Below are positions 35,412 through 43,959 of a stretch of DNA of 64,000 nucleotides, piece after piece. The position numbers and the translations under genes are program-made. Under the pieces are notes generated by a model, which was not told the DNA's origin, did no database searches, and saw only the letters and a list, made by a program, of their open reading frames with translations. Source of the stretch: Vaginimicrobium propionicum (GTDB lineage Bacteria; Actinomycetota; Actinomycetes; Propionibacteriales; Propionibacteriaceae); assembly GCF_900155645.1 (NCBI RefSeq), contig NZ_LT706985.1:1286050-1350049 (forward strand), written 5' to 3'. The stretch's first letter is position 1. Each line of letters starts with the position of its first letter.

Positions 35412-38400
35412 TTAATTCTTAGCTCTTGCGAGCCGGGAACGGGTGAGTACCACCCCACCAGCGCCTAAGCAGAGCGCTAGCCCCCACAGATAGAACCCGT
35501 TGGCACCGATGCCGCCGCTAGCAGCTAGCCTCGGTGGTTGGGTTGGTTTGTTAACTATCCCCGAGTTGGTGATTGTGTTAGTCACTGTTGCAGAAGCCTT
35601 ATCGTCTAGCGAGAGTGGGGATGAGTCACTGACTAGCACTTTCACATTGTCTTGATTGATAGTGAACTTATGCTCATTCTTGTCAAGCAAATATCCGAAC
35701 GGCGCTTTCGTTTCTGTCAGCGTGTATTCGCCCCACTCCAAACCGGTCACGTGGAAGTAGCCGGGTCTGGGGTCTTTGTCACGACTGCTATCGCAAGTGC
35801 CGTCCTGGCAATCAGTGACAGGAATCTCGGTCGAGCCGGTAGTCAGTTTCCACTCGGAGCCAGCCAGATCCTTGCCGGGTCTGCCCGCTTCTTTGTCCCC
35901 AGTGTTGTCTGTCTTATGCCAGTAGGCTTCTCCAGGTTTACGCTCATCAGAAACTTGCGTAAACTCGGTCGGCTCAGTTACCTGGCCTGGTTTAACAACT
36001 ACCGATTTGACAGTGGAGTCAAGCTGGTAGCCGGCCGGAGCCTTCGTCTCTTTCACATAGAAAGTCTTGGTTTCATTCACTGTCGATGGGTCGGCGTCAG
36101 CCGGAATCTTTAAGCCATCTACTTTGGCGCGGCCATCGTCGCCAGTGGTCACCGTAGCTAGCGGGTTCGTGCCAGCGTTAGCATCGTCCTCAGTTTCGTA
36201 AACCGTGAACTCTGCGCCAGCAAGTTTCGCCTTATCTTTAGCGTCTTGTTTCTCGATACCAAGCTGCCCCCAAAGAGTTTCCGGCTCTTCAGTTTCAGAC
36301 TCAACATCGTTGATGTTGACGAACGCCTTATTCTTGATGACGCCATCCTGACCAGTTTCTTTAACCCTGGTCGGGATTTCGACCGTCATCGTCTTGCCAT
36401 AGTAGGCGTTATTAGCTGACAGTGTGGCTAGACCTGAATCCGTGAAGGTGACGACAACCTTGGTTTTACCGCTGACATCTTCAGTGGACACCGTGTAGTC
36501 GTTGCCCTCAGTAAAGGTGTGGCCATCGGATTCGACTTTCACCGGGTGCTCCGCGTTATCGAATATCAGCCGCTCATCGAGAGTGTCGGTAACAATAAAT
36601 TTCGTCACCGAGTTTTGGGTGCTAAGCGACGGGTTGACTACCTGAATCTTAGAGTTCACCGTCCAGGTGACGATATCGTCCTTGTCAGTGTCGTAGGCGT
36701 CAGTTACCTTAGCCTTAGAATCATCGACAGTCTTAGAGCGCTCACACTCTTCAATGACGAATGCGGATTGGTCACAAAGATCCTCGCGCGCACCACCGAA
36801 ACCGGTATAGGTTACCGCCCGGTTAGCATGCAAAGTGAAAGTTGCGGTGTAGTCAAAACGGTGACGCTTGCCCACTTCACCCATTGCGCCATCCGGAATA
36901 TCATCTGTCCGGTCATCGCCGGTGCGGTCATAGCGACCGTTTTCACGCGTTACCGCGCAACCATAGTTACCCAGCACACCATAACCGTCAGCCGCGTCAA
37001 CCACCTTGTCAGCCTCAGCTATAGTGCCAGGGATTGTTGGTGGCAGAAAGTGACCGCCACCAGTGCTATTCCCAGCGTCGCTGGTCAGGTGGTATTCAGC
37101 TAGAGCTTGGCAGCTCTCATCGTAGGAGCCAAGGCCCCTACCCCAACCTTCATCAGAGCATTTCCAGCCTTGGTGAGCTTGAATCGTCGGATAATACTTC
37201 GTGACGGTCGGGTTAGTCGGGTCATTAACTGCTTTGGCAATATTCGGCAATTCACTGACAGGGATAGTGCCATTGATTTGGACGGTCGCCATCCCTGCAT
37301 AAACCATCTGAATAGTGTTGAAACCGTACTCTTTGAATCCTTGCGGGACATCACCAGGGGAAGATGTGGTCAACTTCACTAAACGCGGCGTATCGCCTGA
37401 CAAAATTCGCTCATACGAACCCGGCTCGAAATTGAAACGACCAAATTTCGAGGCTTCATACTCATCGAACTCATTTCCCCAGATATCTTCAAGCACAGCT
37501 TTGAGTTGTGTCTCTTCTTCGGTCTCTGGGATAGCTTGGCCATCGTAGTAATTACCGATGGCATATGCGTTGTGTTGCCCAGAGGAGTCATAAGGATTGG
37601 CGACCCAGTTCTCCCAAACGCCAGGCGATTCGTCCACAATCTCCATATCCATGGGCTTTTCCAAGACCTTCGCCGCGGACCTGAAATCTCCTTGATGTCG
37701 AGCTGCATATTCCTCAAAGAAAGATTTCCAATCGTCTTTGCGATCTTCCAGGATGGTCTCATCATAGTAATGGCCGTGAGAAATCACCGCATTTGGTAAA
37801 TAGTTACCCGCGTCATCTTCGCAGTGCTCTTCGGGGTGTTCAGGCACCGAGTCGACTCGTCCACTATAGGCAGGCTTATAATTGCCCTCGGAGCATGTGC
37901 GAGTTGGGTCGTAGTTTGACGAACCGTCGGGCTTTGTTTGAGCCACCTTAGAATCCCAACCTTTATGATACTCGGTGTTGTAGTCGTCAAGACCGGAGTA
38001 GTACATCCCACCTATGGAAATAACACCCTGGACCGGTTGGTGGCTGTTAAAGTCCCAACCCTGATAATCTATTTGGCAATTGTCCAAGCACGCTGCACGG
38101 CCGCCTGTTGCAGGTCGTAATGAAGGGTCGTCGTTACCGTACCAGCGTCGAAGAGTATCAAAACCTAAATCGCTGAGGTACTTACCTTGCTGGTACTGAC
38201 TGGCCATCTCCGCGAGAGTGGAAATATCGTCGCGTGGATGAGGAGCCTCGTCCGGAACGGCCAACACCTTAGCGGAGGTCACGTTTAGGGCTTCTGGCAG
38301 CCTGATGACCGGCCCACGCATAGATTGCCCATGATCAGAAGATTTTCCGTTACTGGCCTGAACTATGAAAGATACTGGGACTTCGGTATCCGCACCCGGC

Positions 38401-38561
38401 ACATAACAGGCAGCGCCGCCGGAGACATTTAGGCCTTGCTCCAGGTGAACGTTGTCGCCCTGAAGATCACCAAAGGCAGGGTTACCCCCCCCCACCACCA
38501 AAGCAGCAATAGTCAGCCCGGCAGCAAACCCAATGGCTAACCTACGATTTACCTTTTTCAT
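35412..38561 (-). CDS. Minor / tip pilin with LAASG sorting signal
   Basis: A 1049-residue surface protein, first gene of the pilus operon. A signal peptide covers about 1-31 and contains a run of nine G. The large N-terminal region (about 32-600) is rich in Trp, Tyr and paired Cys and is probably the binding head; it matches no domain I can name. It is followed by an isopeptide domain (TDTLDERLIFDN) closely related to that of the shaft pilin, and two Cna_B modules with E-boxes (YVKETKAPAGY, LTETKAPFGY). The C-terminus has LAASG (1012-1016), a hydrophobic helix and basic tail. The ATG at 38561 has GGGGAG upstream. Confidence 0.88.
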   Translation of the reverse strand: MKKVNRRLAIGFAAGLTIAALVVGGGNPAFGDLQGDNVHLEQGLNVSGGAACYVPGADTEVPVSFIVQASNGKSSDHGQSMRGPVIRLPEALNVTSAKVLAVPDEAPHPRDDISTLAEMASQYQQGKYLSDLGFDTLRRWYGNDDPSLRPATGGRAACLDNCQIDYQGWDFNSHQPVQGVISIGGMYYSGLDDYNTEYHKGWDSKVAQTKPDGSSNYDPTRTCSEGNYKPAYSGRVDSVPEHPEEHCEDDAGNYLPNAVISHGHYYDETILEDRKDDWKSFFEEYAARHQGDFRSAAKVLEKPMDMEIVDESPGVWENWVANPYDSSGQHNAYAIGNYYDGQAIPETEEETQLKAVLEDIWGNEFDEYEASKFGRFNFEPGSYERILSGDTPRLVKLTTSSPGDVPQGFKEYGFNTIQMVYAGMATVQINGTIPVSELPNIAKAVNDPTNPTVTKYYPTIQAHQGWKCSDEGWGRGLGSYDESCQALAEYHLTSDAGNSTGGGHFLPPTIPGTIAEADKVVDAADGYGVLGNYGCAVTRENGRYDRTGDDRTDDIPDGAMGEVGKRHRFDYTATFTLHANRAVTYTGFGGAREDLCDQSAFVIEECERSKTVDDSKAKVTDAYDTDKDDIVTWTVNSKIQVVNPSLSTQNSVTKFIVTDTLDERLIFDNAEHPVKVESDGHTFTEGNDYTVSTEDVSGKTKVVVTFTDSGLATLSANNAYYGKTMTVEIPTRVKETGQDGVIKNKAFVNINDVESETEEPETLWGQLGIEKQDAKDKAKLAGAEFTVYETEDDANAGTNPLATVTTGDDGRAKVDGLKIPADADPSTVNETKTFYVKETKAPAGYQLDSTVKSVVVKPGQVTEPTEFTQVSDERKPGEAYWHKTDNTGDKEAGRPGKDLAGSEWKLTTGSTEIPVTDCQDGTCDSSRDKDPRPGYFHVTGLEWGEYTLTETKAPFGYLLDKNEHKFTINQDNVKVLVSDSSPLSLDDKASATVTNTITNSGIVNKPTQPPRLAASGGIGANGFYLWGLALCLGAGGVVLTRSRLARAKN
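38485..38493 (-). repeat. G9 homopolymer in the tip-pilin signal peptide
   Basis: Nine C on the plus strand (nine G in the coding strand) encode the Gly-Gly-Gly of the signal peptide. Gain or loss of one base would shift the frame and abolish the protein, as in slipped-strand phase variation. The frame is open (ON) in this sequence. Confidence 0.7.
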
Positions 38562-38891
38562 TATTTTTTGTACTCCCCCGAGGAAAGTTCCCCCGTAAAA
38601 CCTCGACTTGATGAATACATTAGCCCCACCACAAGCCGTTCGCAAACAATGACACCGAGTTGCTTTGGGGGAATTTTGAGCCGACACGGACTCGACTCAC
38701 CGCCCCCGATCATCGCCCCATGCCAGACAAGGCCATTCACCCCGCCCCCAGGAAATCTAACCCGAGCGCTTTCATAGTTTTCGTCACGGCATGAGAGAGT
38801 TAGCTATCCCCAACTAGCTCGCGGAAGTACTGAACATTTGTGAGACAATTAACTAACTAAAGCGCTTATAAAATGGCACGAGGAGGGCGAC
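38562..38891. other. Region between tip pilin and next gene
   Basis: This 330-bp gap holds the pilus promoter region, the antitoxin-gene fragment at 38737-38787, and at its end AGGAGG, the ribosome site of the next plus-strand gene. No other feature was recognised. Confidence 0.5.
38737..38787 (-). pseudogene. 3' fragment of a second HigA-like antitoxin gene
   Basis: The minus strand reads VTKTMKALGLDFLGAG and a stop. The part TKxMKALGL matches the end of the intact antitoxin at 39263, including 17 identical bases (ATGAAAGCGCTCGGGTT). It is a truncated duplicate. Confidence 0.6.
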
Positions 38892-39266
38892 ATGCTTAAA
38901 CCGTTCCCAGAGCTGGAAAGGACTAAGCTGCGTAGCTTGCTCTTGCACACCGCGATAGCCGAGAAAATTGAGCACTTCGACGAGGACTCGTGGGCGAAGA
39001 TGAACCGCAACCTCGCCAGGGTGCGCGCCAATACTCGCGGCAACTACCATCAAAAGAACATCCGCCGGTGGCAAGAAATAATTGATAACCACGACATTGT
39101 TGGCCTGCGGACAGCCCTCACCGACCCCACCGACACCGGCATAGGAATGCGCGAAACGTCACCCATGTCCGGATTCATCAGCAATCCCCAGCGCCTGACC
39201 ATATTGAAGGCTGCCAGGCAATCTTGCCACCAGGCGCCCATTCACGGCGTAGTGGCACACCACTAA
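38892..39266 (+). CDS. Protein of unknown function (124 aa)
   Basis: I do not recognise this protein. It has a strong ribosome site (AGGAGG, five bases before ATG 38892), which supports expression. It is basic and mostly helical in appearance, with His/Asn/Arg-rich segments, no signal peptide and no membrane helix. It is convergent with the orphan antitoxin gene, overlapping its end by 4 bases. Its position between two copies of antitoxin sequence suggests an accessory role, but no function can be assigned. Confidence 0.55.
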   Translation: MLKPFPELERTKLRSLLLHTAIAEKIEHFDEDSWAKMNRNLARVRANTRGNYHQKNIRRWQEIIDNHDIVGLRTALTDPTDTGIGMRETSPMSGFISNPQRLTILKAARQSCHQAPIHGVVAHH

Positions 39267-39556
39267 GCAGTTTGCGGGGCTAACGTAATTTTCAACCCGA
39301 GCGCTTTCATTATTTTCGTGATGGTCGCAAAGGACGGGTTGCCATCTTTGGATAAAGATTTGTAGAGAGACTCGCGGTTAAGGTCAGCGGCCTTGGCTAG
39401 TTGGCTCATACCGCGTGCCCGAGCAATATCGCGCAGTACCACCTGAACAGTCTTCGTATCACCATCCTCTAACGCAATAGCCAGATAATCGTTCATCGCT
39501 TCCTGACTATCCAAGTATTTACTGGCGTCAAAAGCCGAAAACTTTGCGTCACTCAT
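39263..39556 (-). CDS. Orphan HigA-like addiction-module antidote protein
   Basis: A 97-residue helix-turn-helix protein. MNDYLAIALEDGDTKTVQVV followed by IARARGMSQLAKAADLNRES and FATITKIMKALGLKI is the pattern of addiction-module antidotes of the HigA/prophage type. The ATG at 39556 has AGGGAGGGG upstream. Its toxin partner (a RelE/HigB-like protein) would be expected directly upstream but is absent, so the antitoxin is an orphan here. Confidence 0.8.
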   Translation of the reverse strand: MSDAKFSAFDASKYLDSQEAMNDYLAIALEDGDTKTVQVVLRDIARARGMSQLAKAADLNRESLYKSLSKDGNPSFATITKIMKALGLKITLAPQTA

Positions 39557-39718
39557 AACCGCCCCTCCCTCTCCGCATATTCTAGGCGCGAAATGCAGCT
39601 TAGACGCTGCCACCGACTAAGACAACGCCGCGCTTATACTTATCTACCTGGATTCAAATTATCAGTCAGAAGACCAAAAGCGTGTGAAGTAGAATAAGCG
39701 CGAATTAAAGGGGGACGC

Positions 39719-39943
39719 ATGGCAACAGTAAACATTGAACTAACTGACGAGGAACTTAGCGTGCTCAAGCATTACGCTAACGCCCGCAATTTGAGCTTGG
39801 CCGCAGCCATTCGGAAGAAAGCCATAGAAAGCCTTGACGACGAGCACGACTTAGAACTCATTGCCCGGTATGAACAGCAAAAGCTGCTCGGCAATCTGGA
39901 ACTGAACTCTCACAAGGATGTTTGGGCAGAAATAGGGGTATAA
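39719..39943 (+). CDS. Orphan ribbon-helix-helix antitoxin-like protein
   Basis: A 74-residue protein. VNIELTDEELSVLKHYANAR and LSLAAAIRKKAIESLDDE match RelB/DUF6290-type ribbon-helix-helix antitoxins; the C-terminus is acidic. A good ribosome site (AAAGGGGGA) precedes ATG 39719. No toxin gene follows: the next bases form a terminator. It may be a solitary repressor or a leftover of a lost module. Confidence 0.75.
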   Translation: MATVNIELTDEELSVLKHYANARNLSLAAAIRKKAIESLDDEHDLELIARYEQQKLLGNLELNSHKDVWAEIGV

Positions 39944-39978
39944 ACCGGCTTTCGCGCTAAAAAAGATAGAAACCAAAC

Positions 39979-40014
39979 ATTTGGGGCGCCGACGTTACCG
40001 CCGACGCCCCAAAT
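39979..40014. terminator. Terminator between convergent genes
   Basis: ATTTGGGGCG (39979-39988) pairs with CGCCCCAAAT (40005-40014). It lies between the antitoxin-like gene and the convergent biotin-carrier gene and can serve both directions. Confidence 0.65.
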
Positions 40015-40026
40015 ATAATTAGTTAA

Positions 40027-40389
40027 TTATTCGATGGTCACCAGTGGGTCGCCACCCTGGACGGCCTGGCGAATATCGCACAACAGCGCGGTGACAGTGC
40101 CTGCCTTAGGCGCAGCAATCTCAGTCTCCATCTTCATGGCTTCCAAGACCGCAACCACCTGGCCAGCCTCCACCTTGTCACCAACAGCCACCTCATAGCG
40201 GGCAACTGAGCCAGCAAGCGGAGCAGTGACATCATTGGGGCCAGCCTTGCCGCCAGCAGCCGGAGTGGCCACCGGCGCCGGGCCGGAGCCGCTGCCAATC
40301 ACTATCGGGGCCGGCACCTGGACGGTTTCCGGCTCGGCTTGAACGTCAACGACATATTCATTGCCGTTAACAGTCATCTTGAGTCGCAT
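40027..40389 (-). CDS. Transcarboxylase 1.3S biotin carrier subunit
   Basis: A 120-residue biotin carboxyl carrier protein. An N-terminal assembly segment is followed by a Pro/Ala/Gly linker and the biotinyl domain with AMKM (biotinylated Lys86). It swings carboxyl groups between the 12S and 5S subunits. It is the last gene of the four-gene operon. Size and layout match the 1.3S subunit of methylmalonyl-CoA carboxytransferase. Confidence 0.9.
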   Translation of the reverse strand: MRLKMTVNGNEYVVDVQAEPETVQVPAPIVIGSGSGPAPVATPAAGGKAGPNDVTAPLAGSVARYEVAVGDKVEAGQVVAVLEAMKMETEIAAPKAGTVTALLCDIRQAVQGGDPLVTIE

Positions 40390-40411
40390 AATTTTCCTCT
40401 CTCAAACCTGT

Positions 40412-40633
40412 TTACGCCGAAGCCAGCGACGTGGTGCCGGAACGGCCAGCGAACTGGATGGCCTTGACCCTACCCTTAATGCCGAGATAGGCGGCTGCCG
40501 TAGCAGCAATAACCACCAAATCTTCCTCGGGCAGCGGCTGAGCCGCCACCTTATCTTGTAGGGAATCTATCTTGTGCTGAAGTTGGTCAACAAGAGCTAC
40601 CAGCTCGTCAACCTCTAATTGCTTCTTACTCAT
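40412..40633 (-). CDS. Small transcarboxylase-associated subunit
   Basis: A 73-residue protein. The first part (VDELVALVDQLQHKIDSLQD) is a short coiled coil; the second (EEDLVVIAATAAAYLGIKGR) resembles the short conserved segment of small subunits encoded with biotin-dependent decarboxylases and transcarboxylases. There is no membrane helix, unlike OadG. It lies between the 12S and 1.3S genes with short gaps. Its role is probably assembly or stabilisation (inference). Confidence 0.7.
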   Translation of the reverse strand: MSKKQLEVDELVALVDQLQHKIDSLQDKVAAQPLPEEDLVVIAATAAAYLGIKGRVKAIQFAGRSGTTSLASA

Positions 40634-40641
40634 CTACACTC

Positions 40642-42198
40642 CTAAACCGGCATAATGCCGTGCTTCTTGGTAGGCCGCTGAATCTTCTTCTTCGCGAGCA
40701 ACTCCAAAGCCACCAAAATATGACGACGAGTATCAGCCGGATCAATAATGTCATCAACATAGCCATGAGCAGCAGACGCGAACGGGGTCGCGAACTGATC
40801 TCGATAGGCTTGCACAACCTCGGCACGCTTAGCGTCCGGATCCTCAGCCCCGGCAATCTCCTTGCGGAACACCACGGCAGCAGCACCATCAGCACCCATA
40901 ACCGCAATCTCTGCGCTCGGCCAAGCAAACACCTTGTCAGCGCCCAATTCTTTAGAGCACATGGCCAGGTATGAACCGCCGTAAGCCTTACGCAAGACCA
41001 CGGTAATCTTCGGGACAGTAGCCTCCGAGTAGGCGTAAAGCATCTTCGCGCCGTGACGGATAATGCCGCCATGCTCTTGGGCGACACCAGGCAAGAAGCC
41101 AGGCACGTCAACCAAGTTGACCACCGGAATATTGAAGGCATTACAGATATTGATGAATCTGGCACCCTTATCGGAAGCATTAATGTCTAGCACGCCAGAC
41201 ATAACCTTCGGCTGGTTGCAGATGAAACCAACCGAGCGGCCACCAACTCGTCCGAAAGCAGTCACGATATTGGCTGCGTAACCGGCTTTCACCTCAAGGA
41301 AATCGCCGTAATCGACGATTGCCCGAATAACGTCACGCACGTCATAGCCCTTATTGCCCTCAACTGGGACAATGTCACGCAGTTTTTCGTCAGGCTCAGC
41401 CGAATAATCCGGCTTATAGATAGGGGCTTGCTCGCGGTTATTATTCGGCAAGAAGCTCAACAACTTCTGGGCAATCAGAATGGCTTGCTCATCAGTATCA
41501 GCCACAAAATCATTAACACCCGAAATCTGCTGGTGCGCGTCAGCGCCACCCAACTGATCTTGAGTAACCTCCTCGCCCGTCACCTGCTTAATGACGCCCG
41601 GACCCGTAATGAACATGTGAGCCTTGCGGGTCTGGATGATGAAGTCCGTCAACGCCGGGGAATAGACCGCGCCGCCAGCACACGGGCCAGCAATAATCGA
41701 AATCTGCGGAACTACCCCAGAAAGTTTGACGTTAGCGTAAAACACCTTGCCATAACCGGAAAGCGAGTCAATACCCTCCTGCACACGGGCACCACCGGAG
41801 TCGTTGATGAAGACAAACGGTGCGCCCGCCTCCAAAGCGTTCTCCATAGTCTCGGTGACCTTGATGTTATGCGTCTCGCCAGCGGAACCGCCAACAACAG
41901 TGAAATCTTGTGAAGCCAAGAACACTGGACGCCCCATCAAAGACGCATAACCGGTAACCACACCGTCAGCCGGCATATCAGCTTTATCCATGCCGAAAGC
42001 AGTAGTGCGGTTCTTACGGAAAGCGCCCGTCTCGTAGAACGAGCCTGGATCAACAAATTGGTCAATGCGCTCGCGGGCAGTCAGCTTGCCTTTGTCATGT
42101 TGCTTAGCGATACGTTTCTCGCCACCGCCAGCCTGAACGCGAGCACGCTCATTAGCTAGGTGGTCGATACGCTCGCCCATACTCTTTTCTTTAGCCAT
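40642..42198 (-). CDS. Methylmalonyl-CoA carboxyltransferase 12S subunit
   Basis: A 518-residue acyl-CoA carboxyltransferase. Glycine-rich acyl-CoA and biotin sites are visible: FINDSGGARVQEGIDSLSGYG, GPCAGGAVYSPALTDF, GFLPGVAQEHGGIIRHGAKM and KAYGGSYLAMCSK. It moves CO2 from methylmalonyl-CoA to biotin (or the reverse). With 5S and 1.3S present and no biotin carboxylase, a transcarboxylase (pyruvate to oxaloacetate, propionate fermentation) is favoured over propionyl-CoA carboxylase. Confidence 0.9.
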   Translation of the reverse strand: MAKEKSMGERIDHLANERARVQAGGGEKRIAKQHDKGKLTARERIDQFVDPGSFYETGAFRKNRTTAFGMDKADMPADGVVTGYASLMGRPVFLASQDFTVVGGSAGETHNIKVTETMENALEAGAPFVFINDSGGARVQEGIDSLSGYGKVFYANVKLSGVVPQISIIAGPCAGGAVYSPALTDFIIQTRKAHMFITGPGVIKQVTGEEVTQDQLGGADAHQQISGVNDFVADTDEQAILIAQKLLSFLPNNNREQAPIYKPDYSAEPDEKLRDIVPVEGNKGYDVRDVIRAIVDYGDFLEVKAGYAANIVTAFGRVGGRSVGFICNQPKVMSGVLDINASDKGARFINICNAFNIPVVNLVDVPGFLPGVAQEHGGIIRHGAKMLYAYSEATVPKITVVLRKAYGGSYLAMCSKELGADKVFAWPSAEIAVMGADGAAAVVFRKEIAGAEDPDAKRAEVVQAYRDQFATPFASAAHGYVDDIIDPADTRRHILVALELLAKKKIQRPTKKHGIMPV

Positions 42199-42210
42199 TT
42201 ACTTCGCCTC

Positions 42211-43722
42211 TTAAGCTGGCTCGACGGTAACGGAATGCTCGTTGCCGCCAACTTTGACGTTGTAGGTGACAGGGCCAGACAGCGCGCTCTTTTGACCTTC
42301 CTCGGCAGCCTTAAGCTGACCCTCGGTCAACGCAACAGACTTCGGCCCCTCGGCGCGGTGCTCGAAGAAAGTGGGTGCCACACCTGGGAACATCGCGTAA
42401 GTCAGCACGTCCTCTTCAGTGCCATCGAAGCCCTCAAGCTTGGCAGCTTCCTCTTCCAGCTTGTGCCATTCCGGCTCCAACAAATCGGCTGGACGGCAAG
42501 TAATCGGATCCTTATGAGTGGATTCGTTAGCCTGCTTGGCGATCTCTTGATTACGCTCAGCCGGGGAAGCGCCGTAGTAGCCGAGCATCATGTCAGCAAA
42601 CTCGGCGGTCAGCGTCTTGTACTTACCCATTAGCACGTTGAACACGGCCTGCGTGCCAACAATCTGGGACGACGGGGTGACCAGCGGCGGGTAGCCAGCG
42701 TCCTTACGCACTACCGGCACCATTTCCATAACCTCATCGAGACGATCCTCAGCACCCTGGGCACGCAACTGAGACTCCATATTCGACAACATGCCGCCCG
42801 GAATCTGCGAGCTAAAAATGTTGGTGTTAACTAGGGTCTTTGACTCGAACTTCTGGTACTTCGGACGAATCTTGCGGAAGTGGTCACGCACCTTCTTGAC
42901 CCGAGCAATATCTAGGCCAGTGGTGTAGCCCGTGCCCTCAAGCATTTCAGCAACAGACTCGGTTGGGTTGTGGCCAGGGCCAAGCGCCATCGACGAAACT
43001 GCCGTGTCAACAACGTCAGCGCCAGCCTCGATAGCCTTCATCAACGAAACCTGGGTAACACCCGTGGTGGAGTGGCAGTGGACGTTAATTTGGACGTCCT
43101 CGCCGTAGGTTTCTTTAATGCCCTTAATAATGTCGTAAGCCGGCTGCGGCTTCAGCAAGGCAGCCATATCTTTCAAAGCGATGGAATCAGCACCCATGTC
43201 GAGCAGCTGGCCAGCTAACTTCACATAACCCTCGACGGTGTGAACCGGCGAAATGGTGTAGCAGATAGTGCCCTGAGCGTGCTTGCCAGCCTTCTTAACG
43301 GCGGCCATCGCGTGCTCAAGGTTGCGGGGGTCGTTCATCGCGTCGAATACGCGGAATACGTCCATGCCGTTCTCGGCAGACTTATCAACGAACCGGTCTA
43401 CAACCTCATCGTTATAGTGGCGGTAGCCAAGCAAGTTCTGGCCGCGCAACAACATTTGCAGACGCGAATTTGGCAGCAACTTGCGGAACAGGCGTAGCCG
43501 CTCCCACGGATCTTCATTCAAAAAGCGGATGCAAGAGTCATAAGTTGCCCCGCCCCAACATTCAACTGACCAGTAACCTGCCGCGTCAATGTCGGCACAT
43601 GCATCGACCATGTCTTCCATGGCCATTCGGGTTGCCATTAGGCTCTGGTGGGCGTCGCGCAGCACTAGCTCGGTGATTCCCACCTGCCGTGGCTTGGCGA
43701 TCTCAATTTCTCGGTAGCTCAT
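42211..43722 (-). CDS. Methylmalonyl-CoA carboxyltransferase 5S subunit
   Basis: A 503-residue pyruvate/oxaloacetate carboxyltransferase. The TIM barrel has the metal and substrate residues in register with the known 5S enzyme: Asp23 (LRDAHQS), carboxylated Lys184 (ALKDMAALL), His215 and His217 (VHCHS). A conserved C-terminal helical domain follows. It is the first gene of the operon, 13 bases before 12S. It transfers the carboxyl group from biotin to pyruvate, linking the propionate cycle to the C4 acids. Confidence 0.93.
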   Translation of the reverse strand: MSYREIEIAKPRQVGITELVLRDAHQSLMATRMAMEDMVDACADIDAAGYWSVECWGGATYDSCIRFLNEDPWERLRLFRKLLPNSRLQMLLRGQNLLGYRHYNDEVVDRFVDKSAENGMDVFRVFDAMNDPRNLEHAMAAVKKAGKHAQGTICYTISPVHTVEGYVKLAGQLLDMGADSIALKDMAALLKPQPAYDIIKGIKETYGEDVQINVHCHSTTGVTQVSLMKAIEAGADVVDTAVSSMALGPGHNPTESVAEMLEGTGYTTGLDIARVKKVRDHFRKIRPKYQKFESKTLVNTNIFSSQIPGGMLSNMESQLRAQGAEDRLDEVMEMVPVVRKDAGYPPLVTPSSQIVGTQAVFNVLMGKYKTLTAEFADMMLGYYGASPAERNQEIAKQANESTHKDPITCRPADLLEPEWHKLEEEAAKLEGFDGTEEDVLTYAMFPGVAPTFFEHRAEGPKSVALTEGQLKAAEEGQKSALSGPVTYNVKVGGNEHSVTVEPA

Positions 43723-43959
43723 GACTCAATTGTTCCACGAATCTAGTTTGGCCGTTACACCCGGTGGTAGATGGACACCGTAAAGAGTTGATTTTACGGG
43801 TGAATACGCTAGTCAGAGCGCTAAAATGGCACAGTAAAGCCTGTGGATAAGTCCCTATTCGTCTCATTTTCGACTACTAAAGCCCCACTCGCCTACTGGA
43901 CGTTAAACCTAGATAGGCGGGCAAGAGTTAATCTTTTATCGCGAAGCCAAGGAGGAAAC

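Noticed and set aside
40027..43722. Acetyl-CoA or propionyl-CoA carboxylase operon
   Set aside because: The 5S pyruvate carboxyltransferase subunit is present and no biotin carboxylase gene is seen, which fits a transcarboxylase.
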